In this document: positions 42,006 to 49,793 of the stretch, in pieces
Numbering within the stretch: the first letter of the stretch is position 1
How the letters are laid out: each line of letters opens with the position of its first letter
Origin: Rubrivirga marina
GTDB lineage: Bacteria; Bacteroidota; Rhodothermia; Rhodothermales; Rubricoccaceae
Assembly (NCBI RefSeq): GCF_002283365.1
Contig: NZ_MQWD01000005.1
Coordinates: 1-64,000, forward strand
Reading direction: 5' to 3'
DNA length: 64,000 bases
Program-made: the position numbers and the translations under genes
Notes under the pieces: generated by a model
Seen by the model: the letters and a program-made list of their open reading frames with translations, nothing else
What the model was told of the DNA's origin: nothing
The model's database searches: none

Positions 42006-43163
42006 TTGACCAACCCCTTCGAGTTCGGCCGAGAGCTCTCCGCCAGCGAGTTGGTCGACCGCGCCGACGAGGTCGACACCGTCCTCCAGACGATGGAAGA
42101 CGGGGGGCGCCTCTTCCTCATCGGCCCGCGCCGTTTCGGCAAGACCTCCATCCTCCGTGCGGCGGCCGAGCGCGCCCGCGCGGGCGGTGCCGTCGTCCTC
42201 CGCCACAACGCCGAGGCTTACCCGACACTCTCACTCCTCTCCCGCGCCCTCGTCGCCGACGCGGCCACCCACCTCACGGGATCGATCAAGAAGGCGGGGC
42301 AGAAGATCCAGGAGGCCTTCGGTGTCCTCCGCCCCCAACTCTCGTACAACCCGCTCGACCAGTCATTCTCCGTCTCGCTCGGGGCTGCCGCGAGCACTGA
42401 CGAGGAGGTCCTCCTCGTCGAGGCGCTCGACGGGCTCGACAAGCTCGCTGGTGCCTCGGGTAAGCGTGTGGCCGTCGTCATCGACGAGTTTCAGCAGGTC
42501 GTCGAGCGGGGGGGCGTGGAGGCCGAGGGCCAAGTCCGCGCGGCCGTCCAGAGCCACGACCACCTCGCCTACGTGTTCGCCGGTTCCAAGACGGCCCTCC
42601 TGTCCGAGATGACGGGCGACCCCGCTCGCCCGTTTTACCGGCTCGGCTCCCGCCTCTTCGTCGGACCCATCCCACGAGACGACTTCCGCCCGTTCCTCCA
42701 AGCCGGCTTCGAGGGGGCCCCCAGGTCACTCGGCGACGACGCTGTTGAGGCCATCCTCGACCTCGCCGAGGACGTGCCATACAACGTGCAACGGCTGGCC
42801 CACGAGTGCTGGGCAACCGTTCGGAGTGAGGGAGCGGACGGCCCCCTCACGGAAGCCGACGTACGCGATGTGCTCGACCGGCTCGTCCGCCGCGACGACC
42901 CGTTCTACACCCAGACCTGGAACCGACTCACAGCCGCCCAACAGAAGTCGCTCCTCGCCGTCGTCGCCACAGACGGAACCGGGCTGTACTCCCGCCCGAT
43001 CCTCCGCCAGTACGGCCTGCCCTTGAGCACGATGCGGACGGCTCTCGACGCGCTCGTCCGCATCGGCGTTGCCCGCGAGGAGGAGGCGAGGGGGAGCGTC
43101 AGACATCGCCTTGAGGACCCGTTCTTCGCTGCCTGGTTATCGCAGTACGTGGTGAGACCTTAG
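42006..43163 (+). CDS. AAA ATPase of the archaeal-ATPase type, copy 2
   Basis: A 385-residue P-loop ATPase starting at a TTG, with N-terminal NPFEFGRELSASELVDR, Walker A GPRRFGKTSILRA, Walker B VAVVIDEFQQV, a sensor-like FAGSKTALLSEM and a C-terminal winged-helix domain (LTAAQQKSLLAVVATDG). The layout is the same as the ATPase at 25813. It is divergent from the double-GHKL operon with only 104 bp between, containing TAATATAGC, so it may share promoter control and could be a fifth component of that system. Function is unknown; AAA ATPases of this class often act with effectors in defence loci. Confidence 0.8.
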   Translation: MTNPFEFGRELSASELVDRADEVDTVLQTMEDGGRLFLIGPRRFGKTSILRAAAERARAGGAVVLRHNAEAYPTLSLLSRALVADAATHLTGSIKKAGQKIQEAFGVLRPQLSYNPLDQSFSVSLGAAASTDEEVLLVEALDGLDKLAGASGKRVAVVIDEFQQVVERGGVEAEGQVRAAVQSHDHLAYVFAGSKTALLSEMTGDPARPFYRLGSRLFVGPIPRDDFRPFLQAGFEGAPRSLGDDAVEAILDLAEDVPYNVQRLAHECWATVRSEGADGPLTEADVRDVLDRLVRRDDPFYTQTWNRLTAAQQKSLLAVVATDGTGLYSRPILRQYGLPLSTMRTALDALVRIGVAREEEARGSVRHRLEDPFFAAWLSQYVVRP

Positions 43164-43194
43164 GACCCTCGCTGTGGGCGTGTAGCGCGGCATC

Positions 43195-44253
43195 TTATCC
43201 GTCGTAGGGGACGTCGAGCCTGGAGGCCGCCTGCTCCTTCGCGCGCTCCCCGCGCCGGTCGTACCCGGCCGTCGTCGTCGGGCTGGCGTGCCCCGCGAGC
43301 TGCTGGGCGACGGCGAGGTCGGCCCCCTCGTCGAGGAGGTCGCCGACGTACGTCCGGCGGAGGTCGTGGGGGCTGAACGCCTCTACACCGGCCTCTGCCG
43401 CCCGCGTCTTGAGCACGTGGTACACTGCCTGGCCGGTCAGCGTGTCGGCGTCGGCCACCAGCGCCCCGCCCCGCCTGGCCCGGACGAAGAGGGGAGTCTC
43501 CTTATATAGAGGCGAGAGGAGGGAGGCCTCGCCGTCCCGGCCGACGAGCCCCCCGGTCCGCACCTCCAGGTAGTCGCGGAGCGCGTGGAAGGCCCCCGGC
43601 GGGATCGGCACGACGCGCTCCTTGTTGCCCTTGCCGCGCACGACGACCCGCCGCTGCACGAGGTCGAGGTCCCCGACGGCGAGCGATGCCAGCTCGTCGC
43701 GGCGGAGCCCGCACCCGTACCCGAGCGCGACGAGCGCCGCGTCCCGCTGGCCCTTCTCGGTGACGACGGGCGCGACGCCCTTCCGAGGTGAGACCGGGGT
43801 CAGGCACGCCTCGATGAGCGCGCGGAGCTCGCCTCTTGCGAGGGACCGGCCTGTGGCCGCCGCCGCCGAGGACCCCTTGACGGCGCGGACGGCCGCCGCC
43901 CGGTGGTAATGCTCGGTCTCCATGAGCCCAAGCTCCCACGCCTCTCGCAGCACGCCCCGGAGCGCGGAGAGCGTCTTGTTGACGGTCGTGTACTTGAACC
44001 GCTCAGCGAGCACGGCCCGGACAGCCTTGGCGTGCTCGGCTCGGAACGACCACCACGGGAACGCCTCCGGATCCGGCGCCGGATCCGCGTCGGGCACGCA
44101 AATGGCGGCCACCGTCGCGAGCGCCCCGCGCATCGTCCGGCGGCTGCCGGGCGCGAGCCGGGCGAAGTAGACCGTCGCCGGGTTGGGGCCCGGCCGTTGG
44201 TGGCCTACCTCGACGACGGCGAGGGCTGGGACAGAAAGGGCCGACTCGTTCAT
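43195..44253 (-). CDS. Tyrosine recombinase/integrase
   Basis: A 352-residue tyrosine recombinase. The N-terminal SAM-like core-binding domain (about residues 20-125) is followed by the catalytic domain with the full set of residues: R184 (GLRRDEL), K211 (GKGNKERVVP), H296 and R299 (HDLRR), H322 (AGHAS) and Y331 (AGYDRR). It should cut and rejoin DNA at a short core site. A candidate site with 12-bp arms and a 6-bp spacer lies 75 bp upstream of the start. Candidate roles are integration of the element, resolution of multimers, or capture of cassettes in the adjoining defence island. Confidence 0.88.
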   Translation of the reverse strand: MNESALSVPALAVVEVGHQRPGPNPATVYFARLAPGSRRTMRGALATVAAICVPDADPAPDPEAFPWWSFRAEHAKAVRAVLAERFKYTTVNKTLSALRGVLREAWELGLMETEHYHRAAAVRAVKGSSAAAATGRSLARGELRALIEACLTPVSPRKGVAPVVTEKGQRDAALVALGYGCGLRRDELASLAVGDLDLVQRRVVVRGKGNKERVVPIPPGAFHALRDYLEVRTGGLVGRDGEASLLSPLYKETPLFVRARRGGALVADADTLTGQAVYHVLKTRAAEAGVEAFSPHDLRRTYVGDLLDEGADLAVAQQLAGHASPTTTAGYDRRGERAKEQAASRLDVPYDG

Positions 44254-44327
44254 TCCGTTATTGCAATTTCACTTCGTCCACTACCCGATCCAAGCGAGTA
44301 GCCGGAGGTCGTCGTCGTGGAACATAC

Positions 44328-44357
44328 GACTTCTGAGAACTGTGATTCTCATAAGTC
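44328..44357. other. Candidate recombinase core site
   Basis: GACTTCTGAGAA (44328-44339) and TTCTCATAAGTC (44346-44357) form inverted arms with 11 of 12 positions matching, around the 6-bp spacer CTGTGA. The geometry equals the core sites of tyrosine recombinases such as dif and att sites. It is AT-rich in a GC-rich region and lies upstream of the recombinase gene start. Binding and exchange are unproven. Confidence 0.6.
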
Positions 44358-44478
44358 AAAATTATCCGCCCCGCCCCCTCCGCTCGGCCCGCCCGCGTCG
44401 GGGAGACGGCCCGACCGGTTGGCGCTCCCGTCGGGGTGAATCGGGGGTATGGGAAATCTGCAATAATGGCTACTCCCG

Positions 44479-44886
44479 TCAGCCCCCCGCAGCGAAGTCC
44501 TCCAGCAGCACGGCCGTCGTCGGGAAGAGCCGGGCCACCGTCCGGTCGCCCGTCACCAACCGGGCGCCCTCGGCCTCGGCCAGCGCGACGTACTCGCAGT
44601 CGTACGCCGAGTGCCCGGTCCGTTCGACGAGTCGGAGCACGTCGGCCGTCCCGGTCGCCCGCTCGCGCCCGCGGAGGTCGGCCTCGGCCTTCTCGGCGAA
44701 CCACAGCGCCTGGCCCAGCGAGACGTAGCCGCCGACGAGGTACTGGCGGAGCACGCTCCGGAACTCGGACCGCCAGAGCGGCGGGACCACCCAGTCCCCG
44801 TCGCGCTTGCGGGCTTGGCGAGCCACCGACGTCCGCCCCCCCCGGATCCAGAACGCCGAGACGACGTCGGTGTCGACGACGATCAC
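44479..44886 (-). CDS. vapC: VapC-family PIN ribonuclease toxin
   Basis: A 135-residue PIN-domain toxin with all the acidic residues in place: D5 in VIVVDTDVVSAFW, a Glu in WRSEFRSVLRQYL, an Asp in SAYDCEYVALAEAEG and an Asp in LVTGDRTVARLFP. It should cleave RNA, often tRNA or rRNA. The GTG start at 44886 overlaps the antitoxin stop (GTGA), which fixes the start. This is the only PIN toxin in the window that appears intact. Confidence 0.85.
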   Translation of the reverse strand: MIVVDTDVVSAFWIRGGRTSVARQARKRDGDWVVPPLWRSEFRSVLRQYLVGGYVSLGQALWFAEKAEADLRGRERATGTADVLRLVERTGHSAYDCEYVALAEAEGARLVTGDRTVARLFPTTAVLLEDFAAGG

Positions 44887-45167
44887 GACGGGTCCCCTGG
44901 GGGCGCCGCCCCCCCCGGGTGGGGCTCCCTGGCCGTCTCGTACTTCCGACCCGCCCGCTTCCCCTCGGCCGCGAGGTCCGGGAGCGGACCGGTGAACCAG
45001 GAGTCGGCCTCGGCCAGCAGGGCCTCGACGTCTTGGGGCGGGGCGAGCGCGGCCTCCTCGAGGAGCGTGACGACCTCGCCGTTGAGGCTCCGGCGGTTCC
45101 GCTCGGCGCGGGCCTTGAGCCGGCGGACGACGGCGTCGGGGACGTTCCGGACAGTGATCGTAGGCAT
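44883..45167 (-). CDS. vapB: Ribbon-helix-helix antitoxin (FitA/VapB type)
   Basis: A 94-residue protein. The N-terminus PTITVRNVPDAVVRRLKARAERNRRSLNGEVVTLLEEAA is a ribbon-helix-helix DNA-binding domain of the FitA/Arc type. The C-terminal tail (WFTGPLPDLAAEGKRAGRKYE) is disordered and would wrap around VapC. The ATG at 45167 is preferred over an in-frame start at 45188. It overlaps vapC by 4 bp and should repress its own promoter. Confidence 0.82.
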   Translation of the reverse strand: MPTITVRNVPDAVVRRLKARAERNRRSLNGEVVTLLEEAALAPPQDVEALLAEADSWFTGPLPDLAAEGKRAGRKYETAREPHPGGAAPPGDPS

Positions 45168-45239
45168 GGCCGTGGGGGCAGGACGCATTCAGAACGATGG
45201 CAACGTACACTCGGTATGCCACCAAGACAACCGATGAGG

Positions 45240-45392
45240 GGACCCACGCGCCTCCTCCACGCTGGTGGCCCCGTCGATGAGCGCGAGGTCGGACGACCGG
45301 AGTCGGACCGTCGGCGGGCCTATGACCAGGCCCGCCGAGCGATCCGACGGCGAGGCCTAGCCGGCGAACAGCACGTCGGCGTCGACCGTCAC
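45240..45392 (-). pseudogene. Dead PIN toxin with amber codon 12
   Basis: A GTG at 45392, 21 bp after the AbrB-type antitoxin, begins VTVDADVLFAG, then TAG (45357-45359), then continues in the same frame with ASPSDRSAGLV and further on SDLALIDGATSVEEARG. Both blocks match the start of a PIN toxin (first Asp in DADVLFAG, then a turn and helix). Later motifs are not recognisable. This decayed toxin is the partner of the antitoxin at 45414-45782. Confidence 0.72.
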
Positions 45393-45413
45393 GCGGAGGA
45401 GAGGCCTCCGGTC

Positions 45414-45782
45414 TCAGCCCTCGGCGTCGGGCGTCGCCAGCCCGTCGACGAGGGTGTCCCCGTACCGCTCGCGCGTGGCCCGCTCGCGCTCGGCGCGCAG
45501 GCTCTCCAATAGGTCCTCGGTCGAGAGTCCGGCCTCGACACGGAGCCGCTCGATCTCGGCCGCGAGCTCGGGGACGACCGACGCCCGGGGGCTCAGGACG
45601 AACACGCCGTCGAGGTCGACGATGTCGAGGACGTCGCCCGTGCCGAGCCCGTACCGCTCGCGGAGCGGTTTCGGGAGCGTGATGACCCCGCGGTCGCGGA
45701 CCTGGACGGCCGCGCCCCGCACGCCGGGGGCTCGACGAGCGGGGCGTTTCTTCGCGGCGGCGCGGTCTCGGATCGTAGACAA
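45414..45782 (-). CDS. AbrB/SpoVT-type antitoxin
   Basis: A 122-residue protein with a swapped-hairpin AbrB/MazE DNA-binding domain: VQVRDRGVITLPKPLRERYGLGTGDVLDIVDLDGVFVLSP. The C-terminal helix (ELAAEIERLRVEAGLSTEDLLESLRAER) would bind the toxin. The TTG at 45782 is the best start I can see; a shorter protein beginning nearer the AbrB domain is possible. The downstream toxin is a pseudogene. Confidence 0.7.
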   Translation of the reverse strand: MSTIRDRAAAKKRPARRAPGVRGAAVQVRDRGVITLPKPLRERYGLGTGDVLDIVDLDGVFVLSPRASVVPELAAEIERLRVEAGLSTEDLLESLRAERERATRERYGDTLVDGLATPDAEG

Positions 45783-46040
45783 GGGGCGCTGAGCAGAATT
45801 TCTGCACGGCCAGAATACGACGCCACGAACGGTGCCGAGCCGCCGCCATGCGCGAGCGTCTACGGAGTGGCTGACGGAGGCGCGCTTGCCGACCGCGGGC
45901 CTGAGCCCGTGAGACCGCCCCTTCCGTCGCGTCCTCCCTGTACGTCCCAGCGAGCCTCGCCCCCACGCCGGTCCTCGCAACCCGACACGGTCCCCGTCAG
46001 TATCTTGCCATCTGGCCGTTCACATAAGCCACCTGTCCCC

Positions 46041-46475
46041 ATGAGCACGACCCCGCTCGGTTGGTCCCTCGGCCTCCGCGCCGCCACCTCCGCCGACGCC
46101 ATCGCCCGCGTCGAGCGGGGGTTCCCACCGACGGCCGCCGACCGCCTCGCCGACCGCCTCGCACTCTCCCCCGCCGAGCTCGCCCGGGCCGCCGGGGCCT
46201 CGCCCCGCACGCTCGCCCGCCGCCGCCAGGCCGGGCGGCTGGCCCCCGAGGAGTCCGACCGGCTCTACCGCCTCGCCCGGCTCTTCGAGAAAGCGGTCGA
46301 GACCTTCGACGCCGACGGCGAGCGCGAGGCGGCCGAGGACGACGCCCGGCGTTGGTTCCACCTCCCCCAGTGGGCGCTCGGCGGCTCGACGCCCCTCGCC
46401 TACGCCCACACGGAGCCCGGCGCCCGTGAGGTCGAGGCCCTCCTCCACCGGATCGACCACGGGGTCCTCGCGTGA
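46041..46475 (+). CDS. MbcA/ParS/Xre-type antitoxin
   Basis: A 144-residue protein of the Xre/MbcA/ParS (DUF2384) class. It has the helical core PPTAADRLADRLALSPAELARAAGASPRTLARRRQAG, followed by LYRLARLFEKAVETF and the C-terminal WFHLPQWALGGSTPLAY segment that contacts the toxin. The ATG at 46041 is chosen since the upstream extension is low-complexity Pro/Ser. It overlaps the RES gene by 4 bp (GTGA) and lies beside the replication origin, where such pairs stabilise plasmids. Confidence 0.85.
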   Translation: MSTTPLGWSLGLRAATSADAIARVERGFPPTAADRLADRLALSPAELARAAGASPRTLARRRQAGRLAPEESDRLYRLARLFEKAVETFDADGEREAAEDDARRWFHLPQWALGGSTPLAYAHTEPGAREVEALLHRIDHGVLA

Positions 46476-46942
46476 GCGACCCACTGGTCGCCTGGCGCGT
46501 CGTCCACGCCCGGTACGCCGCCACCGCTTTCGACGGCGAGGGCGCCCAGCGCGTCGGCGGGCGGTTCAACTCGCCCGGCACCCGCGTCGTCTACTCGGCT
46601 GACACCCTCGCGCTCGCCGTCCTCGAGGTCACTGTTCACCTCCCCTCCTACCGCGCGCTCTTCGGGCGCATCGCCTTTCGGGTCGAGGTCCCCGACGACC
46701 TCGTAGAATCGGCCCCCGAGCCCGACCTCCCAGGCGACTGGCGCTCCACCCCGCCCTCGCGGTCGACGCAGTCGTTCGGGGACACGTGGGTCCACGACGC
46801 CCGCACGCCCGCGCTCCTCCTCCCCTCCGTCCTCCTCCCCCACCACACCAACCTCATCCTCAACCCGGCCCACCCCGCGTTCCCCGAGATCGCCATCGGC
46901 GCGCCCGAGCCCGTCCCCATCGCCCCCCGGCTCGTCAAGTAG
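46472..46942 (+). CDS. RES-domain toxin
   Basis: A 156-residue RES toxin. The family Arg, Glu and Ser are visible: WRVVHARYAATAFDGEGAQRVGGRFNSPG, then RVVYSADTLALAVLEV, and a late Ser in LLPSVLLPHHTNLILNP. RES toxins degrade NAD+. The GTG at 46472 overlaps the antitoxin stop. It ends 11 bp before the first iteron, so toxin, antitoxin and origin are packed together; plasmid addiction is the likely role. Confidence 0.88.
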   Translation: MSDPLVAWRVVHARYAATAFDGEGAQRVGGRFNSPGTRVVYSADTLALAVLEVTVHLPSYRALFGRIAFRVEVPDDLVESAPEPDLPGDWRSTPPSRSTQSFGDTWVHDARTPALLLPSVLLPHHTNLILNPAHPAFPEIAIGAPEPVPIAPRLVK

Positions 46943-46953
46943 CTCAGGCCGTA

Positions 46954-47220
46954 TCGTAATCCTGGGAAACGAGGTTTACGCCCGGTTCACGCGCTCGGCC
47001 CGACCTGGAAGGGGGTGTCGTAATCCTGGGAAACGACCTCGCCCTCTCTCCCAGGTCGGACTTATCCACACCCTCGTAATCCTGGGCAACCGGGCTCGTA
47101 AGGCTGGGCAACCCGACTCGTAATCCTGGGAAAGGGGTGTCGTAAGGCTGGGCAACCGGCATCGTAATCCTGGGAAACGAGTGTCGTAAGGCTGGGAAAA
47201 AGGTCGTAATCCTGGGAAAA
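46954..47220 (+). repeat. Replication origin with nine iterons
   Basis: Nine direct 17-bp repeats of consensus TCGTAAkSCTGGGmAAc at 46954, 47018, 47074, 47096, 47118, 47140, 47162, 47184 and 47204. From the third to the eighth the spacing is exactly 22 bp, two helical turns, so initiator molecules would bind on one face. Two versions alternate: TCGTAATCC (type A) and TCGTAAGGC (type B) in the order A A A B A B A B A. A DnaA box and an AT-rich segment lie within or just beside the array. This is the classic layout of an iteron-controlled plasmid origin. Confidence 0.93.
47062..47070 (+). other. DnaA box
   Basis: Perfect consensus TTATCCACA between the second and third iterons. A near match in the opposite sense (TGTGGATAT, 47232-47240) lies after the last iteron. 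Both suit host DnaA recruitment to the plasmid origin. Confidence 0.75.
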
Positions 47221-47339
47221 TGGCGCCCCAATGTGGATATCCATAGCGCGTTGCGCCCCAACGGTCTAGCCCGCCTCCCGGCCCCTCCAGAACTTGTAGC
47301 TACTCTGTCTTTTGTTCTTGTTTTAAAGAGTGCCCCCCC
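47221..47339. promoter_or_regulatory. Leader and AT-rich segment before the initiator gene
   Basis: After the last iteron come two GCGCCCCAA repeats (47223 and 47252) around GTGGATATCCAT, and then an AT-rich tract (about 47288-47330, TCTTTTGTTCTTGTTTTAAAG). The tract could be the DNA-unwinding element, the initiator promoter, or both. Confidence 0.5.
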
Positions 47340-48773
47340 ATGGCCCGACGTTCCGCCGACCCGACCCCCGAGACGAAGCCCGACGACCAGCTCACGTTGT
47401 TCGACGTGATCGACCAGGACCTCGCCCGTGGTCCCGTCGAGGGCTACGACGACATGAACCTCGTCGACCTCGTCCTGGGCATCCCCCGCACCCGGGCGCT
47501 CAAGAGCGGGGAGGGGATCCGGACGCCCTGGGAGAAGGGCGAGCGCCAGTTCGACATCGAGATCACCGAGACCAGCTACCGCGCCGAGTGGGAGGGCGTC
47601 GTGACCGAGAAGGGGAAGACCGTCCGCAAGCGGTTCTACCGGTCCGTCGTCTGTGCCAACGGGATCCCTGAGCACCACGTCAACGACGTCATGGTCGCCC
47701 TCCTCTCGCTCTCCGAGGACACCGGGTTCTCCGACCGGATCCTGCGGACGACCCGGTACGAGCTCCTCACGCTCATGGGGTGGCCCACGACCAAACACTA
47801 TTACGACCGGCTCGAGCACGTCATCGACCAGCTCCAGACGATGACGATCGAGACGAACGCGCTCTGGAACCCGGAGACCCAGACCCACTGGAAGTTCGCG
47901 TTCAACGTCCTCGACTCCCACGCGATGGACCCGTCCGAGGACAACCCCGTCGGCGAGACGTACGTGGCCTGGGCCCCGACCATGTTCCAGCTCATCTCGC
48001 TCACCTACGGGAAGACGCTCTCGACCCAGTTCTACTACGCGCTCCCGAACGACACCGTCAAGCTGGCCTACCGCTGGCTCGACAAGCGCTTCCTCCAGGG
48101 GTCGACCGTCGAGATGGACGTGGTCGAGTTCGCCAACCGCATCCTCAACTACCGGATCGGGTCCGAGCACCCCTCCCAGATCATCTCCAAGCTCGGTCCC
48201 CACTTCGACACGCTCGCCGACCGCGGCTACTGCACCTGGGAGGTCCGACCCTCGAAGACGGCCTCCGGCAAGAAGTTCGTCTTCACGAGGACGCTCCGGT
48301 TTCAGTGCGTGCTCTACCCGTCCCGCCAGGCCATCGTCTCCGCCCTCGTGGGGCTGGGCGTCGAGCCGGCCGAGGCCGAGACGCTCGTCCGCGAGTACGG
48401 TTGGAACCTCGTCGTCCGCCAGCTCGAGCACTACCACTGGGCCGTCGCGGGGGGCAAAGAGATCAAGAGCCCCCGCTCGTGGATCAAGTCGGCCATCCGC
48501 TACCGCTCCGGCGAGGGCTACCGGCTCCCCCCGGCTCTGGAGGCCGAGATCGCCGAGGCGTACCGCGAGACCGAGCGGTGGTGCACCGAGATCTACCGCT
48601 CGCTCCCCGACGACGAGCAGGCCGAGATCAACGGGACCGTCCACGCCGCCCTCCCCCCCACCGTCCGCGTCGCCCTCGCCGAAGACGACGCCGAGGCCCG
48701 CCGCACCTTTGTCCGCGAGCGGAACCGGCTCCTCCTCGACCGGCTCAACCGGCGCGCCGAGCCCGACTCGTAA
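47340..48773 (+). CDS. repA: RPA-type plasmid replication initiator
   Basis: A 477-residue initiator of the RPA/Rep_3-like group. Visible features are the N-terminal DQLTLFDVIDQDL, the DNA-binding winged-helix region (GFSDRILRTTRYELLTLMGWPTTKHYYDRLEHVIDQL), the second one (VKLAYRWLDKRFLQGSTVEMDVVEFAN) and a C-terminal block KEIKSPRSWIKSAIRYRSGEG shared with many initiators. It should bind the iterons upstream and open the origin. Its stop codon lies inside a tenth iteron copy, which suggests feedback on its own expression or copy-number control by handcuffing. Confidence 0.9.
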   Translation: MARRSADPTPETKPDDQLTLFDVIDQDLARGPVEGYDDMNLVDLVLGIPRTRALKSGEGIRTPWEKGERQFDIEITETSYRAEWEGVVTEKGKTVRKRFYRSVVCANGIPEHHVNDVMVALLSLSEDTGFSDRILRTTRYELLTLMGWPTTKHYYDRLEHVIDQLQTMTIETNALWNPETQTHWKFAFNVLDSHAMDPSEDNPVGETYVAWAPTMFQLISLTYGKTLSTQFYYALPNDTVKLAYRWLDKRFLQGSTVEMDVVEFANRILNYRIGSEHPSQIISKLGPHFDTLADRGYCTWEVRPSKTASGKKFVFTRTLRFQCVLYPSRQAIVSALVGLGVEPAEAETLVREYGWNLVVRQLEHYHWAVAGGKEIKSPRSWIKSAIRYRSGEGYRLPPALEAEIAEAYRETERWCTEIYRSLPDDEQAEINGTVHAALPPTVRVALAEDDAEARRTFVRERNRLLLDRLNRRAEPDS

Positions 48774-48784
48774 TCCTGGGAAAC
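48768..48784 (+). repeat. Tenth iteron overlapping the initiator stop codon
   Basis: A perfect type A iteron (TCGTAATCCTGGGAAAC). Its TAA (48771-48773) is the stop codon of the initiator gene. It lies 1.5 kb from the main array. Confidence 0.85.
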
Positions 48785-48808
48785 GGACGGCGGCCCCGTC
48801 CGCTGGGA

Positions 48809-49198
48809 TCAACCTCCGGCCCCACCCTCGGGGAAGACGGTGAGGGCGACCTCCTCGAACGCCGCCCGCAACCGGCCCACGCGCTCGGCCGATACCGGCC
48901 CACGCTCCGCCTCCGCCTCGAGCTCTCTGACCAGCTCGTACGCCCGCCGCCACGCGGCCACGTCGGGTCCCGGCCCGAGCACGCGGGACCGGAGGTAGGC
49001 CGAGGTCGTCATCCCCACCTCGGCCGCGGCCCGGTCGATCCGGTCGCATTCGGACGGCGAGAGCCGGAAGCTCCGGGTCGTCGTCCTCCGCGTCTCGGCA
49101 GGCCCGTCGGTGAGCCATGACGGTGGGCCGTCGGCGGAATCACTCCCGCCGGTGTCGTCGGCGATGGCGTCTGGGTCGGTCTCTCTCGTAGCGGTCAT
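48809..49198 (-). CDS. Ribbon-helix-helix mobilization-like protein
   Basis: A 129-residue protein with a ribbon-helix-helix DNA-binding core (TTTRSFRLSPSECDRIDRAAAEVGMTTSAYLRSRVLG) resembling MobC/plasmid mobilization regulators, after an acidic, disordered N-terminus. The C-terminal helices (YELVRELEAEAERGPVSAERVGRLRAAFEEVA) may form a dimer. The ATG at 49198 is preferred over 49237. It lies at the 3' side of the initiator on the opposite strand; a role in relaxosome formation or partition is inferred. Confidence 0.65.
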   Translation of the reverse strand: MTATRETDPDAIADDTGGSDSADGPPSWLTDGPAETRRTTTRSFRLSPSECDRIDRAAAEVGMTTSAYLRSRVLGPGPDVAAWRRAYELVRELEAEAERGPVSAERVGRLRAAFEEVALTVFPEGGAGG

Positions 49199-49277
49199 CC
49201 GGGCGGGGGGACGTCGGAATCGTGGGGGGCGGTTCAAAGATAGACGGCGCCCCCGTCCGTTCCGGGGAGGACCCGTC

Positions 49278-49793
49278 TCAATCGTGGAGCGTCCGGCGGA
49301 CGAGGTGCGCGGCTAGGCGCTCCGACTGCCCGCCGAAGTACAGCCGCGCGCGCTCGGGCTGGCGGTCGTCCGTAGCGAGGTGCACCTCGACGAACGCGGC
49401 AGGAGGACTCGTCGCCAACGACACGTCGGCGGGCACCCCCTGGCAGTTCGGCCGGTCGTTGTGGGCCTCCGGTCGTTGGGCGACGAGGAACCCCTCTCGC
49501 CCGTCGACGACGGCGGGCTCGGCCACGTAGCGTCCGACGACGACCTGGTCCCCGCTCTTCGCCATGTACCGGCCGTCGGAGCGGAACCCGATGGACGCCT
49601 CGTGGCACTCTCCGAACCCCGAGCCCACGTCCGCGAGATCCCACACGCCGAGGAGCGGGAGGTCCTCTGCCGTCAAGGCGTGCTCCTCGGAGGTGGACCG
49701 TGGAACCGCCGACTCTCCTCGGGTGCAACCGGCAGCGAAGACCGAGAGACCGACGAGGACCGCGAACGCCCCACGCCGGAGCCAGTCGGCCAT
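49278..49793 (-). CDS. Lipoprotein, internal start of the fused frame
   Basis: A 171-residue lipoprotein if translated from the ATG at 49793. The signal peptide ends in the lipobox FAAGC. The mature part is beta-rich (LPLLGVWDLADVGSGFGECHEASIGFRSDGRYM, VVVGRYVAEPAVVDGREGFLV) and looks like a small lipocalin-like or META-like domain with two cysteines. Function unknown. A cytoplasmic Rep-like extension upstream would block export, which favours an independent start here. No clear ribosome-binding site is seen. Confidence 0.6.
   Translation of the reverse strand: MADWLRRGAFAVLVGLSVFAAGCTRGESAVPRSTSEEHALTAEDLPLLGVWDLADVGSGFGECHEASIGFRSDGRYMAKSGDQVVVGRYVAEPAVVDGREGFLVAQRPEAHNDRPNCQGVPADVSLATSPPAAFVEVHLATDDRQPERARLYFGGQSERLAAHLVRRTLHD

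Noticed and set aside
43195-44357. Integron with cassette array
   Set aside because: No attC-like imperfect repeats are seen after the cassettes, and no integron-integrase extra motif was recognised; only a recombinase and one core-like site are supported.
46954-47220. Repeats considered as a CRISPR array
   Set aside because: Units are 17 bp with about 5 bp between them, no unique spacers, no cas genes, and they lie upstream of a replication initiator.
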